From Mangrovibacterium sp041596335 (GTDB lineage: Bacteria; Bacteroidota; Bacteroidia; Bacteroidales; Prolixibacteraceae), in assembly GCF_041596335.1 (NCBI RefSeq), contig NZ_JBFHIT010000026.1, positions 1 through 64,000 on the forward strand: a stretch of 64,000 nucleotides of DNA. The letters are read 5' to 3'. Below are positions 52,504 to 62,449 of this stretch, one piece after another. A model generated the notes under the pieces. The model worked only from the letters and a program-made list of their open reading frames with translations. It had not been told where the DNA came from and did not search any database. A program made the translations under genes and the position numbers. Positions within the stretch are counted from its first letter, which is position 1. Each line of letters begins with the position of its first letter.

Positions 52504-55500
52504 GTGCTAAAACAATCCGGATTGAAGACGAATTTTCCAAATATATTTCTGCTGCTCTTTTTGTTTCTCATCCTGGGCGGATGTTCTACGGAAAAGAATA
52601 CAGCGGTAAACCGCGCGTACCACAATATCACCTCCCGGTACAACATCTATTTCAACGGAAAAGAAAGTATTAAGTCCGGCTTAATGCGTATCGACCAATC
52701 AGTGGATGACGACTACACTCAAATCCTTCCCGTTTATAAATCGAGCATGCCCGGTACCGACCGAACGGCTGCTGCCGAAATGGACAATGCGATTTCGAAA
52801 GCCTCGAAGCTGATCAAAATTCATTCGATAACCGCCAAACCAAAGCGGCGGAAAAACCGGACTGCAGCCTACAAAAATCTGGCCAGCAAAGAGGAATACA
52901 ACAATTGGGTCGACGACAGTTACATCATGATGGGGGTCGCTTATTTTTACCAGAAGAAGTTTCCGCAGGCGATGGAAAACTTCAACTATGTGATCCGAAA
53001 ATACAACGACAAGCCAATCCGCTACGATGCCATGGTGTGGCTCATTCGCTGTTTCTCGGAACAACAGCGCGATTCCGAAGCAATAGAGTTGATTAAAGAG
53101 ATTGATGCAAGCCTGGATTTTCCGGTGCGACTGGATCAGGATTTTTCGCTCGCGGTTGCTGACTTCCACCTGAAAAAAAAGGAGTACGAAGAAGCCATTC
53201 CGGCCCTAAAAAGCGCCCTCAGCAAACCTCTAAAAAAACAGGAGAAAGCCCGCTACAAATACATTTTGGCGCAACTATATAAAGAAACAGGGAACAACGA
53301 ACTGGCCATCACCACCTTTCTCGAAGTTGCCAAACTGAATCCATCGTATATGATGGCTTTCAATGCACGAATTAACGCTGTTGGTGTATTTAGCGAATCG
53401 CAAGACCAGGAAAAATTACTAAAAACGCTGAAAAAGATGTTGCGGGATGAAAAGAATGTCGAGTTTCGCGACCAGATCTATTTTGCTCTTGCCAACATCG
53501 ACAGTCGGACCGGCAACAAAACTTCAGCAATCGAAAACTACCGGAAATCGGCTGCTACCAGTGTTTCGAACGACTACCAGAAAGCACTTTCCTGCCTGAC
53601 ACTTGCTGACATCTATTTTAAGGATCAGCAATACAGAAATGCCCGGTCATATTACGATAGCGCCATGATTGTCATTGACGAAAACTATCCAAACTACGCC
53701 TTTATTTCGGCGCGACACTCGAGCCTGATGATGCTGACCGACAACCTGCTGACCATTGAACGAGAAGATAGCCTGCAGGCCCTGGCTCGTTTAAGCGAAG
53801 CCGAACGAAACAACAAAATAGCGGGATGGGTAAAAGATGAACGCGATGCTGAAGCCAGACGCAAGCAACAGGAAAGCCAGGATCAGATGGATCGTAATTT
53901 TTTCCGGATGAACCAAAGCCGACTCGGTTTGAGTACTCAACAGAGTTCGGGGTGGTATTTCTACAACCCGTCAACCGTTACTCTGGGGAAAGCCGAATTT
54001 GAACAATCATGGGGGAACCGGAAGTTGGAAGACAACTGGAGACGAAAAAACAAAGGCATCCAATCGGAATTAGGCAGCGATGAATTGGCGGAAGAAGTTA
54101 CCGACCCTGAAGCCAGCCCAAAAGCCACGCCTCGTGTAAACGACAGATTGAGCTACGAATACTATATGCAAGATATTCCGCTATCAGAGGAGGCCATGCG
54201 AGCTTCCAATATCCGCCTGCGCGATGCTCTGTTTAATGCCGGACGAATCTTCAAACAAGATTACCAAAACTACCCAATGGCGATTGGCAATTACGAGCAA
54301 TTGCTGAATCGGTACGATAAAAACATCTACCAACTAACCACCTATTTCGAATTGTGGGATTTGTACTTAAAAATCAACAACAAAACTAAATCAGATTACT
54401 ACCGGAATTTAATTGTGACCGATTACCCGGATAGTAAATACGCCCAATATCTGATCAATCCGAACTATTTCATCGAGCTCGAAGCTCACCAAGACAGCAT
54501 CAACCGACTTTACCAACAAGCTTTCAACCAATATAAATCGGGCAATTACACCCAAGCCGGACAACTGGCCACCCTCACCAGATCGTTGGCCCCTGACAGC
54601 ACACTGATGCCGCGAATCGCTTTTATCGAAACGATTGGCCAAGGCGAGAAAAGCGATTTCAACCAGTTTGGGCAATTGCTGGATCGTTACCTGACCGATT
54701 ATCCGAAATCTCCGGTAAAACCATTGGCTGAGCAAATTCGCAAACTTATTCAGGATAGCACCTTGGTCGACTACCAAAAACTGGTTGCTTCGGGATATTT
54801 GAATGAGGAGATTGTGAATAACGAGCTACTGGTCGACGATCGGTCGGCCGACGATGAATTCAATGGGAAATTCTCTTACGACGAGGAGCTGTTGCATTAC
54901 TTTGTAATCGCTTACGACCGCTCGGCGCAAGTGGACATTAACCGCTTGAAATTTGATATTGCCAATTACAATATCGACCATTACATGAAGACCGATTTTG
55001 ATATTGAAACCGAAAATCTGAATGCAACTACAGGCTTACTCACAGTTCGTTCACTACAAAATAAGGAACAGGCGCTCATCTACTTCCGATCCATCATTCG
55101 GAAACGCGAAGTTTACCAAACGCTGAGCAATGCAACCTACCTTAATTTCGTGGCTTCAACTTACAACTATCGTGAATTGAAAGCCGATCACAACTACGAA
55201 GAGTACCTGAAATTCTTCCTCAAAAATTACAGCCGATTCATTGGGGGTGATTTCCCGGAGGACGAACTCCCCGAGCCTGAAGAACTAATGGCAAAAGCCC
55301 TGGAAGAAGAACAGCAATTGGAAGAACGGGGCAGTTTTGTGATGGTAAAGCCTGACACCAGAGAGGAATTATACACCCGTACTCCTGCAGCGCCCCACAA
55401 TTTCGCGATAGCGGTAAAAGATACCGACTTCGAGCTAAAAACCATGATCAAACAGTTCAACGACTTTAATAAAGATGAATTTTCAGACCAGAAAATGGAC

Positions 55501-56190
55501 GTGGAATCCAAGTCGATTGGTGAATACCAACTGCTTATTGTCAGCCCGTTAAACTCGGCAACGCAGGGGATGAACTACTTTAGAAAAGTAATTACGAACC
55601 GAATCCTGTTCAACGACCTTGGTGACAGGAGCTACCGCAATTTTATTATCAGCAACGAGAACCTGATTAAGTTGGCCGGTGGCAACACGGTTGATTCCTA
55701 TATGGACTTTTTCAGAGATTATTATATTGGAGGACAGGCATTCAGCTCACAGGCACAGCCAGCAGCCAGCCCGGCACCTACAACCGAAATTGTTACTAAA
55801 GCACCGGTTTACGAGGGGGTTTTTAAAACTGATCTTGAGGGAGAGCATGATTTTATTCTGCTGGTTCCAACCCAGAACATGGAGGAGGAAAAACTGTTAG
55901 ATGCCATCGAAAAGTACAATGAAAACGCCGACCCCTCGGGGAAATTAAAAATCGAATCGAGACCTTTCGGCAACAACCAATTATTAGTGCGCGTTTCAGC
56001 TTTCGCAGGCAAAAATTCAGCTTTCGATTACCTGAAAGGCATTGTCCGCGACCAACAAGTTTACGGGCCGCTTGGCGAACTGGAATACCGCAATTTTATC
56101 ATATCGAAAACAAATTTCGACCTGCTTATCCAGAATACAGATTTGCCGGAATATCTCAACTTCTACAAAGCTGTTTACCTGTCGAACTAG
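52504..56190 (+). CDS. porW: T9SS TPR lipoprotein PorW/SprE
   Basis: A 1228-residue lipoprotein. The start is non-ATG (GTG 52504, or TTG 52522); the lipoprotein signal (LLLFLFLILGGC) then gives the PorW/SprE opening CSTEKNTAVNRAYHNITSRY. Many TPR-like repeats follow (about 100-700, for example YFYQKKFPQAMENFNYVIRK), and the C-terminal half has repeated segments, such as the paired LEYRNFIIS and DRSYRNFIIS blocks near the end. PorW/SprE links the gliding/secretion motor to the outer-membrane translocon and is needed for T9SS. porX lies downstream. Confidence 0.88.
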   Translation: MLKQSGLKTNFPNIFLLLFLFLILGGCSTEKNTAVNRAYHNITSRYNIYFNGKESIKSGLMRIDQSVDDDYTQILPVYKSSMPGTDRTAAAEMDNAISKASKLIKIHSITAKPKRRKNRTAAYKNLASKEEYNNWVDDSYIMMGVAYFYQKKFPQAMENFNYVIRKYNDKPIRYDAMVWLIRCFSEQQRDSEAIELIKEIDASLDFPVRLDQDFSLAVADFHLKKKEYEEAIPALKSALSKPLKKQEKARYKYILAQLYKETGNNELAITTFLEVAKLNPSYMMAFNARINAVGVFSESQDQEKLLKTLKKMLRDEKNVEFRDQIYFALANIDSRTGNKTSAIENYRKSAATSVSNDYQKALSCLTLADIYFKDQQYRNARSYYDSAMIVIDENYPNYAFISARHSSLMMLTDNLLTIEREDSLQALARLSEAERNNKIAGWVKDERDAEARRKQQESQDQMDRNFFRMNQSRLGLSTQQSSGWYFYNPSTVTLGKAEFEQSWGNRKLEDNWRRKNKGIQSELGSDELAEEVTDPEASPKATPRVNDRLSYEYYMQDIPLSEEAMRASNIRLRDALFNAGRIFKQDYQNYPMAIGNYEQLLNRYDKNIYQLTTYFELWDLYLKINNKTKSDYYRNLIVTDYPDSKYAQYLINPNYFIELEAHQDSINRLYQQAFNQYKSGNYTQAGQLATLTRSLAPDSTLMPRIAFIETIGQGEKSDFNQFGQLLDRYLTDYPKSPVKPLAEQIRKLIQDSTLVDYQKLVASGYLNEEIVNNELLVDDRSADDEFNGKFSYDEELLHYFVIAYDRSAQVDINRLKFDIANYNIDHYMKTDFDIETENLNATTGLLTVRSLQNKEQALIYFRSIIRKREVYQTLSNATYLNFVASTYNYRELKADHNYEEYLKFFLKNYSRFIGGDFPEDELPEPEELMAKALEEEQQLEERGSFVMVKPDTREELYTRTPAAPHNFAIAVKDTDFELKTMIKQFNDFNKDEFSDQKMDVESKSIGEYQLLIVSPLNSATQGMNYFRKVITNRILFNDLGDRSYRNFIISNENLIKLAGGNTVDSYMDFFRDYYIGGQAFSSQAQPAASPAPTTEIVTKAPVYEGVFKTDLEGEHDFILLVPTQNMEEEKLLDAIEKYNENADPSGKLKIESRPFGNNQLLVRVSAFAGKNSAFDYLKGIVRDQQVYGPLGELEYRNFIISKTNFDLLIQNTDLPEYLNFYKAVYLSN

Positions 56191-56402
56191 GGGTTAATCT
56201 TTGTTAATAAGACCCTGCAGGTCGTTTTATTTTGCTATTATTATGGAGGTTACGAATCACTACCAGTGCCGCGTGTTCGAACCAGTGTTTAGAATTGCTG
56301 CTTATTCGAAATATGGTGAAGGGATGCATCATTTAGTTAGGAATTTAGGGGCGAAACAAATTGCCTGAAGCAAAAGCAAACCCCGGTTAAAGTAAAAACT
56401 GT

Positions 56403-57959
56403 ATGAAAACAATCCGTATTTTGTGGACCGATGATGAAATTGACTTACTGCGCCCGCACATCATATTTCTGGAACAGAAAGGCTACAACGTAGCCACATC
56501 GACGAATGGCTCCGATGCCATTGATCTGGTTCGTGACAACCACTTCGATATCATTTTTCTGGATGAAAATATGCCCGGCCTTACTGGTTTGCAAACCCTG
56601 AACGAGATAAAAGCCATTGAGCCAAATGTTCCTGTGGTTATGATCACAAAAAGTGAGGAAGAAGACATCATGGATCAGGCAATTGGCTCAAAGATTGCCG
56701 ACTACCTGATTAAGCCTGTCAATCCGAAACAAATTCTGCTTTCGATTAAAAAGAATGTCGACCAACATGAATTAGTGACCCGCAAAACCAATTCGGACTA
56801 CCAAAGTGAGTTTGGTAAAATAGGCATGAAACTCAATGAACGTCTCGACCATCAGGAGTGGAAAGAGGTGTATCGAAAACTTGTTTTCTGGGAGCTCGAA
56901 CTCAGTGCTTCGCAAGATTCGGCAATGGATGAAGTATTGAAGATGCAGAAATCGGAAGCCAACAACAATTTTGCCCGGTTTATTAAAAACAACTATCTCA
57001 GCTGGTTTGAAAAGGACTGCCGAAACCGGCCGTTATTGTCACCCGATTTGTTCCGACATAAAGTTTTCCCCCTGCTCGACAAAAACGAGAAGGTTTTTGT
57101 GCTCGTGATCGACAATCTGCGCTACGATCAGTTTCGTGTGCTCAGCAAAGTAGTAAGCCAGTATTTTTTAATTGAAGAAGAAGAGCTTTATTACAGCATT
57201 CTGCCAACCGCGACCATGTACGCGCGGAATTCGATTTTTGCCGGCCTCATGCCTTCTGAAATCGCCCGAATTTATCCTCAATATTGGGAAGACGACGATA
57301 ACGAAGGCCATAAAAACGTTCATGAAAAAGAGTTACTTCAAACCCAAATGCAGCGCTTAGGGCGAAAGGAAAAACTGTATTTTGAAAAAGTAAGCAGCTT
57401 GAAATCGGTACGTAAATCGCAGGAAACGCTGACCAACATCTTACAAAACGACTTATCAGTGATGGTTTTCAATTTTGTAGACATGATTTCGCATGCCCGC
57501 ACTGAAATGGAAGTGATGAAAGAATTAGCGGCTGATGAAAAAGCCTACCGTTCGTTGACCCTGAGTTGGTTTAACCATTCGTTTTTACTCGATCTGCTGA
57601 AAAGTCTTTCGGAGAACCACATCAAAGTTGTGGTGACAACCGACCACGGAACCGTAAGGGTGAACAATGCGGTAAAAGTAGTGGGTGATCGCGAAACCGT
57701 GACCAACCTTCGCTATAAGCTGGGCCGTAACTTAAATTATAACCCCAAAGAAGTGTTCGAAATTTCTCATCCGGAGAAAGCCTATTTACCGGGACGCAAT
57801 GTTAGTTCGAAGTTCATCTTCGCCACGAATGATGATTTTCTGGCCTACCCAAACAATTTCAACTACTATGTGCAGTATTACCGCGATACATTTCAACATG
57901 GCGGAATTTCGTTGGAAGAGATGATAATTCCAATCATTACCTTGTCTCCCAAAGGCTAA
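56403..57959 (+). CDS. porX: T9SS response regulator PorX (receiver plus PglZ domain)
   Basis: A 518-residue protein. The N-terminal receiver (1-120) has the acidic pair TDDE (9-12), phospho-acceptor Asp54 in FLDENMPG and Lys in YLIKPVNP (about 105). The C-terminal PglZ domain (about 215-510) carries alkaline-phosphatase-superfamily metal ligands: VLVIDNLRYDQF, PTATMYARNSIF, DMISHARTEME, TTDHGTV and QHGGISLEEM. PorX governs T9SS and gliding and has phosphodiesterase-type activity. Its last bases overlap the end of mlaF (opposite strand) by 4 bp. Confidence 0.92.
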   Translation: MKTIRILWTDDEIDLLRPHIIFLEQKGYNVATSTNGSDAIDLVRDNHFDIIFLDENMPGLTGLQTLNEIKAIEPNVPVVMITKSEEEDIMDQAIGSKIADYLIKPVNPKQILLSIKKNVDQHELVTRKTNSDYQSEFGKIGMKLNERLDHQEWKEVYRKLVFWELELSASQDSAMDEVLKMQKSEANNNFARFIKNNYLSWFEKDCRNRPLLSPDLFRHKVFPLLDKNEKVFVLVIDNLRYDQFRVLSKVVSQYFLIEEEELYYSILPTATMYARNSIFAGLMPSEIARIYPQYWEDDDNEGHKNVHEKELLQTQMQRLGRKEKLYFEKVSSLKSVRKSQETLTNILQNDLSVMVFNFVDMISHARTEMEVMKELAADEKAYRSLTLSWFNHSFLLDLLKSLSENHIKVVVTTDHGTVRVNNAVKVVGDRETVTNLRYKLGRNLNYNPKEVFEISHPEKAYLPGRNVSSKFIFATNDDFLAYPNNFNYYVQYYRDTFQHGGISLEEMIIPIITLSPKG

Positions 57960-58726
57960 GATTGATTCCCAATTCGGGCATCCCGGATTTCCTTGTATTG
58001 CCGGTTTGCAAAAACAAATTCCTGCAGCGTCTGATTTTCAGCGTGCAGGATTTCTGTTCGGTTGCCCTCCCAGCACTTTTCACCCTTGCTGATAAACAAA
58101 ATCTTATCGCCGATTTCCATCACCGAATTCATGTCATGCGTGTTGATGATCGTTGTAATATCCAGATCCACTGTAATATCGTGAATCAGACTATCAATAA
58201 CAATGGAAGTCTCGGGATCGAGGCCCGAATTGGGTTCATCGCAAAACAAGTATTTCGGATTCAGAGAAATAGCCCGGGCAATAGCCACCCGTTTTTGCAT
58301 TCCTCCGGAAATCTCGGCCGGCGAGAGCTTAAATGCCTCCCGGCTTATATTCACCCGTTCCAGACAATAGGCAACTTGTTTTTCTTTCTCAGCCAATGTT
58401 TGGCTTGTGAACATGTCGAGCGGAAAACGAACATTCTCCTCAACCGTCAGCGAATCGAACAAAGCTCCTCCCTGAAATACCATGCCCATTTCCTGTCGCA
58501 ATTTTTTGCGCAGGCTTGGCTTCATTTGAGTGAAATCGCGGCCATCGTAATAAATTCCACCCTGATCGACTTCGTGCAAACCCACGATCGACTTCAACAA
58601 GACAGTCTTTCCGGAGCCACTTCGCCCGATGATCAGATTAGTTTGTCCTTTTGAGAACTCAGCAGATATATTTTTAAGGACCTCCTTTTCATCAAAAGCT
58701 TTGTATATATTTTCAACTCGAATCAT
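57956..58726 (-). CDS. mlaF: MlaF-type ABC ATPase, lipid transport
   Basis: A 256-residue ABC ATPase from ATG 58726. Walker A GRSGSGKTVLLKSI, signature LSPAEISGGMQKRVAIARA and Walker B YLFCDEPNSGLDPETS are clear; the GLDPETS and ISGGMQKRV pattern is that of MlaF. It pairs with MlaE to move phospholipids across the periplasm. The start is chosen because TGATG overlaps the mlaE stop; the frame extends 11 codons upstream into mlaE. No MlaD (MCE) gene is visible in this window. Confidence 0.9.
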   Translation of the reverse strand: MIRVENIYKAFDEKEVLKNISAEFSKGQTNLIIGRSGSGKTVLLKSIVGLHEVDQGGIYYDGRDFTQMKPSLRKKLRQEMGMVFQGGALFDSLTVEENVRFPLDMFTSQTLAEKEKQVAYCLERVNISREAFKLSPAEISGGMQKRVAIARAISLNPKYLFCDEPNSGLDPETSIVIDSLIHDITVDLDITTIINTHDMNSVMEIGDKILFISKGEKCWEGNRTEILHAENQTLQEFVFANRQYKEIRDARIGNQS

Positions 58727-59463
58727 CAGAGTAATAGTTGGGTTAGAATTAAATCGCAAACCAAAATCAGAATATTAGTCGTAACAACCGCTTTTGTACT
58801 TGCAGCTCCGACTTCAAAAGCGCCTCCTTCGACATAATACCCAAAATAAGCTGGCACCGAAGCGACCAAAAAGCCAAATACCAGCGACTTAACCAGCGAA
58901 AAATTTACATAGTACGGATTGAACATGTATTGAACACCATTGAGGTACTCGGCCGCGGTAATGGCACCAACTCCGGGCCCCACAATTAAACCGCCAATCA
59001 GCCCAAAGAAAACACTTAGGATGTATAAAAAAGGAAAAATGAAAACAACGGCTACAATCTTAGGCAGAATCATATAGCTCGCCGGATTCACCCCCATAAT
59101 CTCCAGCGAATCAATTTGCTCAGTAACCCTCATACTGCCAATTTCGGAGGTGATATTCGACCCAATTTTTCCGGCCATTATGAGCCCCATGATAGTCGAT
59201 GAAAACTCCAGGATGAGTGTATCACGGTTTCCCAATCCGATCAGATACGAAGGAAGAAAAGGATTATTCATGTTATAGGCAACCTGCAAGGTTATAATAC
59301 CCCCCATGAAAATGGAGATCACCACAACAATACCTACTGAATTAAGCCCCAAAGCGTCAATCTCGGTAAACAATCGCTTCAGGTATACCCGATGTTTTTC
59401 GGGTTTCGAAAAAACCTTCGCTAAAAGAGAAAAGTATCTTCCGGTATGATAAAAGAAATGCAT
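58726..59463 (-). CDS. mlaE: MlaE-type permease of lipid transport
   Basis: A 245-residue membrane permease with about five or six hydrophobic segments. It has the MlaE pattern SVGIVVVISIFMGGIITLQV near residues 41-60 and EFSSTIMGLIMAGKIGSNITSEIGSMRVTEQIDSLEIMGVNP (residues about 85-125), including the EQIDSLEIMG signature. It forms the inner-membrane core with MlaF, whose ATG overlaps its stop. An MCE-domain substrate-binding gene is expected nearby but is not in this window. Confidence 0.92.
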   Translation of the reverse strand: MHFFYHTGRYFSLLAKVFSKPEKHRVYLKRLFTEIDALGLNSVGIVVVISIFMGGIITLQVAYNMNNPFLPSYLIGLGNRDTLILEFSSTIMGLIMAGKIGSNITSEIGSMRVTEQIDSLEIMGVNPASYMILPKIVAVVFIFPFLYILSVFFGLIGGLIVGPGVGAITAAEYLNGVQYMFNPYYVNFSLVKSLVFGFLVASVPAYFGYYVEGGAFEVGAASTKAVVTTNILILVCDLILTQLLL

Positions 59464-59694
59464 GGTTTTTTGCTTCTATTTATTTTTATTACCAACAGTT
59501 TAGGGCATCCGACAGACATCCGCCTCGAGTATCAGAATACAGATAAAAGCCATCTCCCGTCCTTTTTTGTACTCATGCTAAAGGTACAAATTATCCGAAA
59601 AGATCAACCGTTTAGCTTAAAAACGACAATCTCAAAAAAACTGACATGCTTTGAAATACCTCTGAGCAAGGAAAGAATCCTTTTTTAAATATGG

Positions 59695-59702
59695 TATATT
59701 TG
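59695..59702 (+). promoter_or_regulatory. TATATTTG, -7-like promoter box for manC
   Basis: Exact TAnnTTTG match 26 bases before ATG 59729. Confidence 0.4.
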
Positions 59703-59728
59703 AAACAAAATGTTCAAATAAAGTGCGA

Positions 59729-60814
59729 ATGAAAAATACCTACTGTGTGATTATGGCAGGAGGGATAGGTAGTCGTTTTTGGCCTCTGAGTAAAAGTTCC
59801 ATGCCAAAACAATTTCTGGATATCCTCGGCACTGGCCGCACATTCATCCAAATGACTTTCGACCGATTTAGGCACATCTGTCCGGTTGAAAACTTTATCA
59901 TAGTTACAAATTTAGACTACAAACAACTGGTTCTGGAACAACTGCCGGAGATTACCGAAAGCCAGATCCTACTGGAACCAATCCGAAGAAATACCGCTCC
60001 CTGTGTAGCCTACGCCAGCAACCGGATAAAAGCAATGAATCCGGACGCGATGATGATTGTAACCCCTTCAGATCATCTGATTGTGAATGAAATAGAATTT
60101 CAGAAACAACTACAATCGGGGCTCCGGTTTGCAAGCGAGCAAGACGCCCTGCTCACACTGGGAATTCCTCCCAGCCGCCCTGAAACCGGATTTGGGTACA
60201 TCCAGATTGAAGATCCGATTGATAACGGACTCGGACACCTATACAAAGTAAAAACCTTCACTGAAAAGCCAAATCTGGAAATGGCCCGTATTTTCCTCGA
60301 AAGCGGCGAATTTTATTGGAACTCAGGCATCTTTATCTGGTCGTTGAAAAGCATTTGCGCCGCGTTCGAAAAGCACCTGCCCGAAGTGCACGAACTTTTC
60401 AAACGGGGGGAAAACAGATACGGCACTGAAGACGAAATTTTCTTCATTAACAAGACTTATTCCGAATGCCAAAATATCTCGATCGACTACGGGATTATGG
60501 AAAAAGCAGATAATGTATATGTGTTGTGTGCTGATTTTGGCTGGAGCGACGTTGGAACCTGGGGAGCCTTGTATGCCCAACAGGAGAAAAATGAACATTC
60601 GAATGTTGTCGTTGGTGACAGCACATTTCTTTACGACACAAAAAATAGTATCGTGAATATTCCGCACGACAAGATCGCCATCCTCGAAGGACTGGATGGG
60701 TATATTGTTGTTGAAACGGAAGGAATTTTGCTGGTTTGCCGAAAGGATCATGAGCAACATATTCGGCAGTTTGTGAATGACGTGCACTTGCAAAAGGGCA
60801 ATAAGTACGTCTAG
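59729..60814 (+). CDS. manC: Mannose-1-phosphate guanylyltransferase
   Basis: A 361-residue nucleotidyltransferase from ATG 59729 (the frame opens with GTG at 59723). The GTP loop is VIMAGGIGSRFWPLSKSSMPKQF (about 7-29), followed by TPSDHLI, PETGFGYIQIE, FTEKPN and YWNSGIFIW. It makes GDP-mannose for envelope glycans or capsule. It lacks the C-terminal isomerase domain of the bifunctional ManC/AlgA type. It stands alone between mlaE and a terminator. Confidence 0.93.
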   Translation: MKNTYCVIMAGGIGSRFWPLSKSSMPKQFLDILGTGRTFIQMTFDRFRHICPVENFIIVTNLDYKQLVLEQLPEITESQILLEPIRRNTAPCVAYASNRIKAMNPDAMMIVTPSDHLIVNEIEFQKQLQSGLRFASEQDALLTLGIPPSRPETGFGYIQIEDPIDNGLGHLYKVKTFTEKPNLEMARIFLESGEFYWNSGIFIWSLKSICAAFEKHLPEVHELFKRGENRYGTEDEIFFINKTYSECQNISIDYGIMEKADNVYVLCADFGWSDVGTWGALYAQQEKNEHSNVVVGDSTFLYDTKNSIVNIPHDKIAILEGLDGYIVVETEGILLVCRKDHEQHIRQFVNDVHLQKGNKYV

Positions 60815-60872
60815 CAGAAGCTGTCGCTCCGGGTTCGACACGGGCAAAATAATTTGGAATTAAAACAGCAGG

Positions 60873-60906
60873 AAAAGGTGTCTCAGATGAATTTGAGACA
60901 CCTTTT
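60873..60906. terminator. Bidirectional terminator between manC and the serine hydrolase gene
   Basis: A perfect 13-bp stem AAAAGGTGTCTCA/TGAGACACCTTTT with an 8-base loop and T runs on both sides. Confidence 0.92.
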
Positions 60907-60950
60907 TCATATCCATTGAAGCTATGATCGCCAAACGAAAATCGATAGGA

Positions 60951-62291
60951 TTACTCCAGACTGTTCAAAATTTCTTTCAACATCAAGTTGTTATCGAACT
61001 CCCCTTTCTTGGAATAACCGGTTCGAATGACTACCAAATCCCTCGAAGGTATCATAAAAATAGACTGCCCGTCGTGTCCCTTACAACTATAGGTATCGGC
61101 AGGCGCATCCGGTTGACTGCCCGATTGGTTGAGCCAAAAAAAAGCGCCGTATTTCCCATCGGATCCTTTCGCGGGCTGCGTCGTGTAATCAACCCAGTCG
61201 TCCGGCAAGATTTGCTCCCCCAACCAGCTTCCGCCGTTCATATACAACAGTGCAAAGCGCGCATAATCGCGCATGGTGGCATACAAATATGATGAGCCCA
61301 CAAAAGTTCCGGACGCGTCGAGCTCGAAAACGGCGCTGCGCATGCCAATTTTATTAAAGAGTTCCTTTCGGGGAAAGCTCCAGTAATCCGGATCGGAAGG
61401 AAATGTTTGGCGCAAAGCCAGACAGGCTATATTGGTCGTTCCCGATGAATAGTACCACACTTCTTCGTGCTGCGCGGCAACATCCTTCTCTTCGGCAAAA
61501 GCTCCCATGTCGCCCTCTTTATGCAGCATAATGGTTACATCCGACAAATTTCCGTAGTCTTCATTCCATTCCAGACCCGAGTTCATCTGCATCAGATTGT
61601 TCATCGTAATTTCTCGTGGAGTACCGACATTCCAACCGGCAAACGAAAGCGGCTCGTGAATATTCAGCAGCCCCTGCTTAACCCGAATACCAATCAACGT
61701 ATTGGTAAAACTCTTCGCCATCGACCAACTCAGAAATCGTGTGTCGCGGTTAAAATCGTCACGATAAACTTCGGCAACCGGTTGCCCCTTATAAACAACC
61801 ATAACGGCAAATGTTCCCTTAAACGGAACGGTATCCGACATCACCAACTCCACGGCCTGATTAAGTTTTTCGATATTAATTCCTTCAGGAACACGATCGG
61901 CGATTAAATCGCCTGCCGGCCAAGCAATTGTATCAGGTCTTTCGGGCAAAACATGTTGCTGAGGGTACAATCTGGCTCTAATCTCATCGTCGTCGTAATC
62001 CTCCACCAACGTACAGCCAAAGCCTTCAATATAAATTGCTTTTGATTTTCCCCACAAAAAACGGGACACTACTTCCTTCTTTTCAAAGTCGACTTTGTTA
62101 ACGGTAAACTTTATGACTGAAAAATTCAGATCCTCATTCTCTAATGCTTCCTGAGTGCGCCCGGCAACAAATACGCCGGATGCCAGATTTTTTGCGGCAT
62201 ATCCGGTGATTACCGGCATCAAAGCATTCAGATAAAAGCCTGCTGACAATAAAATAATGAGCAGAGAGAAAAAAGCTATTCTTTTCTTCAT
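60951..62291 (-). CDS. Serine hydrolase, class C beta-lactamase/DD-peptidase fold
   Basis: A 446-residue protein with an N-terminal signal or anchor (MKKRIAFFSLLIILLSAGFY). The serine beta-lactamase-like fold has SMAK (nucleophile Ser190, Lys193 in SWSMAKSF), Tyr at about 290 in WYYSSGTTN as the second motif, and KGHDGQS as the third (HxG-like instead of KTG). This is the EstB/PBP4*-like branch. It could be an esterase or peptidase rather than an antibiotic-resistance enzyme. Monocistronic, with a shared terminator downstream. Confidence 0.85.
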   Translation of the reverse strand: MKKRIAFFSLLIILLSAGFYLNALMPVITGYAAKNLASGVFVAGRTQEALENEDLNFSVIKFTVNKVDFEKKEVVSRFLWGKSKAIYIEGFGCTLVEDYDDDEIRARLYPQQHVLPERPDTIAWPAGDLIADRVPEGINIEKLNQAVELVMSDTVPFKGTFAVMVVYKGQPVAEVYRDDFNRDTRFLSWSMAKSFTNTLIGIRVKQGLLNIHEPLSFAGWNVGTPREITMNNLMQMNSGLEWNEDYGNLSDVTIMLHKEGDMGAFAEEKDVAAQHEEVWYYSSGTTNIACLALRQTFPSDPDYWSFPRKELFNKIGMRSAVFELDASGTFVGSSYLYATMRDYARFALLYMNGGSWLGEQILPDDWVDYTTQPAKGSDGKYGAFFWLNQSGSQPDAPADTYSCKGHDGQSIFMIPSRDLVVIRTGYSKKGEFDNNLMLKEILNSLE

Positions 62292-62393
62292 GAAATTCCT
62301 GTTTTTAGATCGGGGATCAATAAAAAGACCTAACCGGTGGTTCGCAACGATAAATATAGAGCTATCCGAACAAAATCTGCTTCAGTAACCCTT

Positions 62394-62429
62394 TAAAAAA
62401 AAGGCTGCTTTCTTTTGGAAAACAGCCTT
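62394..62429 (-). terminator. Terminator after the S46 peptidase gene
   Basis: Stem AAGGCTG/CAGCCTT with extra pairing (TTTCC/GGAAA) and a run of eight T on the minus strand, 21 bp past the stop. Confidence 0.88.
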
Positions 62430-62449
62430 CATCTTGTCAATCACCGAGC

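Noticed and set aside
56268..56290. tRNA T-arm-like GTTCGAACC
   Set aside because: No matching acceptor, D or anticodon stems around it.
56243..56368. 41-codon frame between porW and porX (MEVTNHYQCRVFEP...)
   Set aside because: No ribosome binding site or promoter box and no family resemblance; left out as probable chance.
59446..59688. 80-codon plus-strand frame with a signal-like start (MIKEMHGFLLLFIFITNSLG)
   Set aside because: The start overlaps the mlaE start on the other strand, there is no ribosome site, and the rest has no protein-like pattern. I could not support it.
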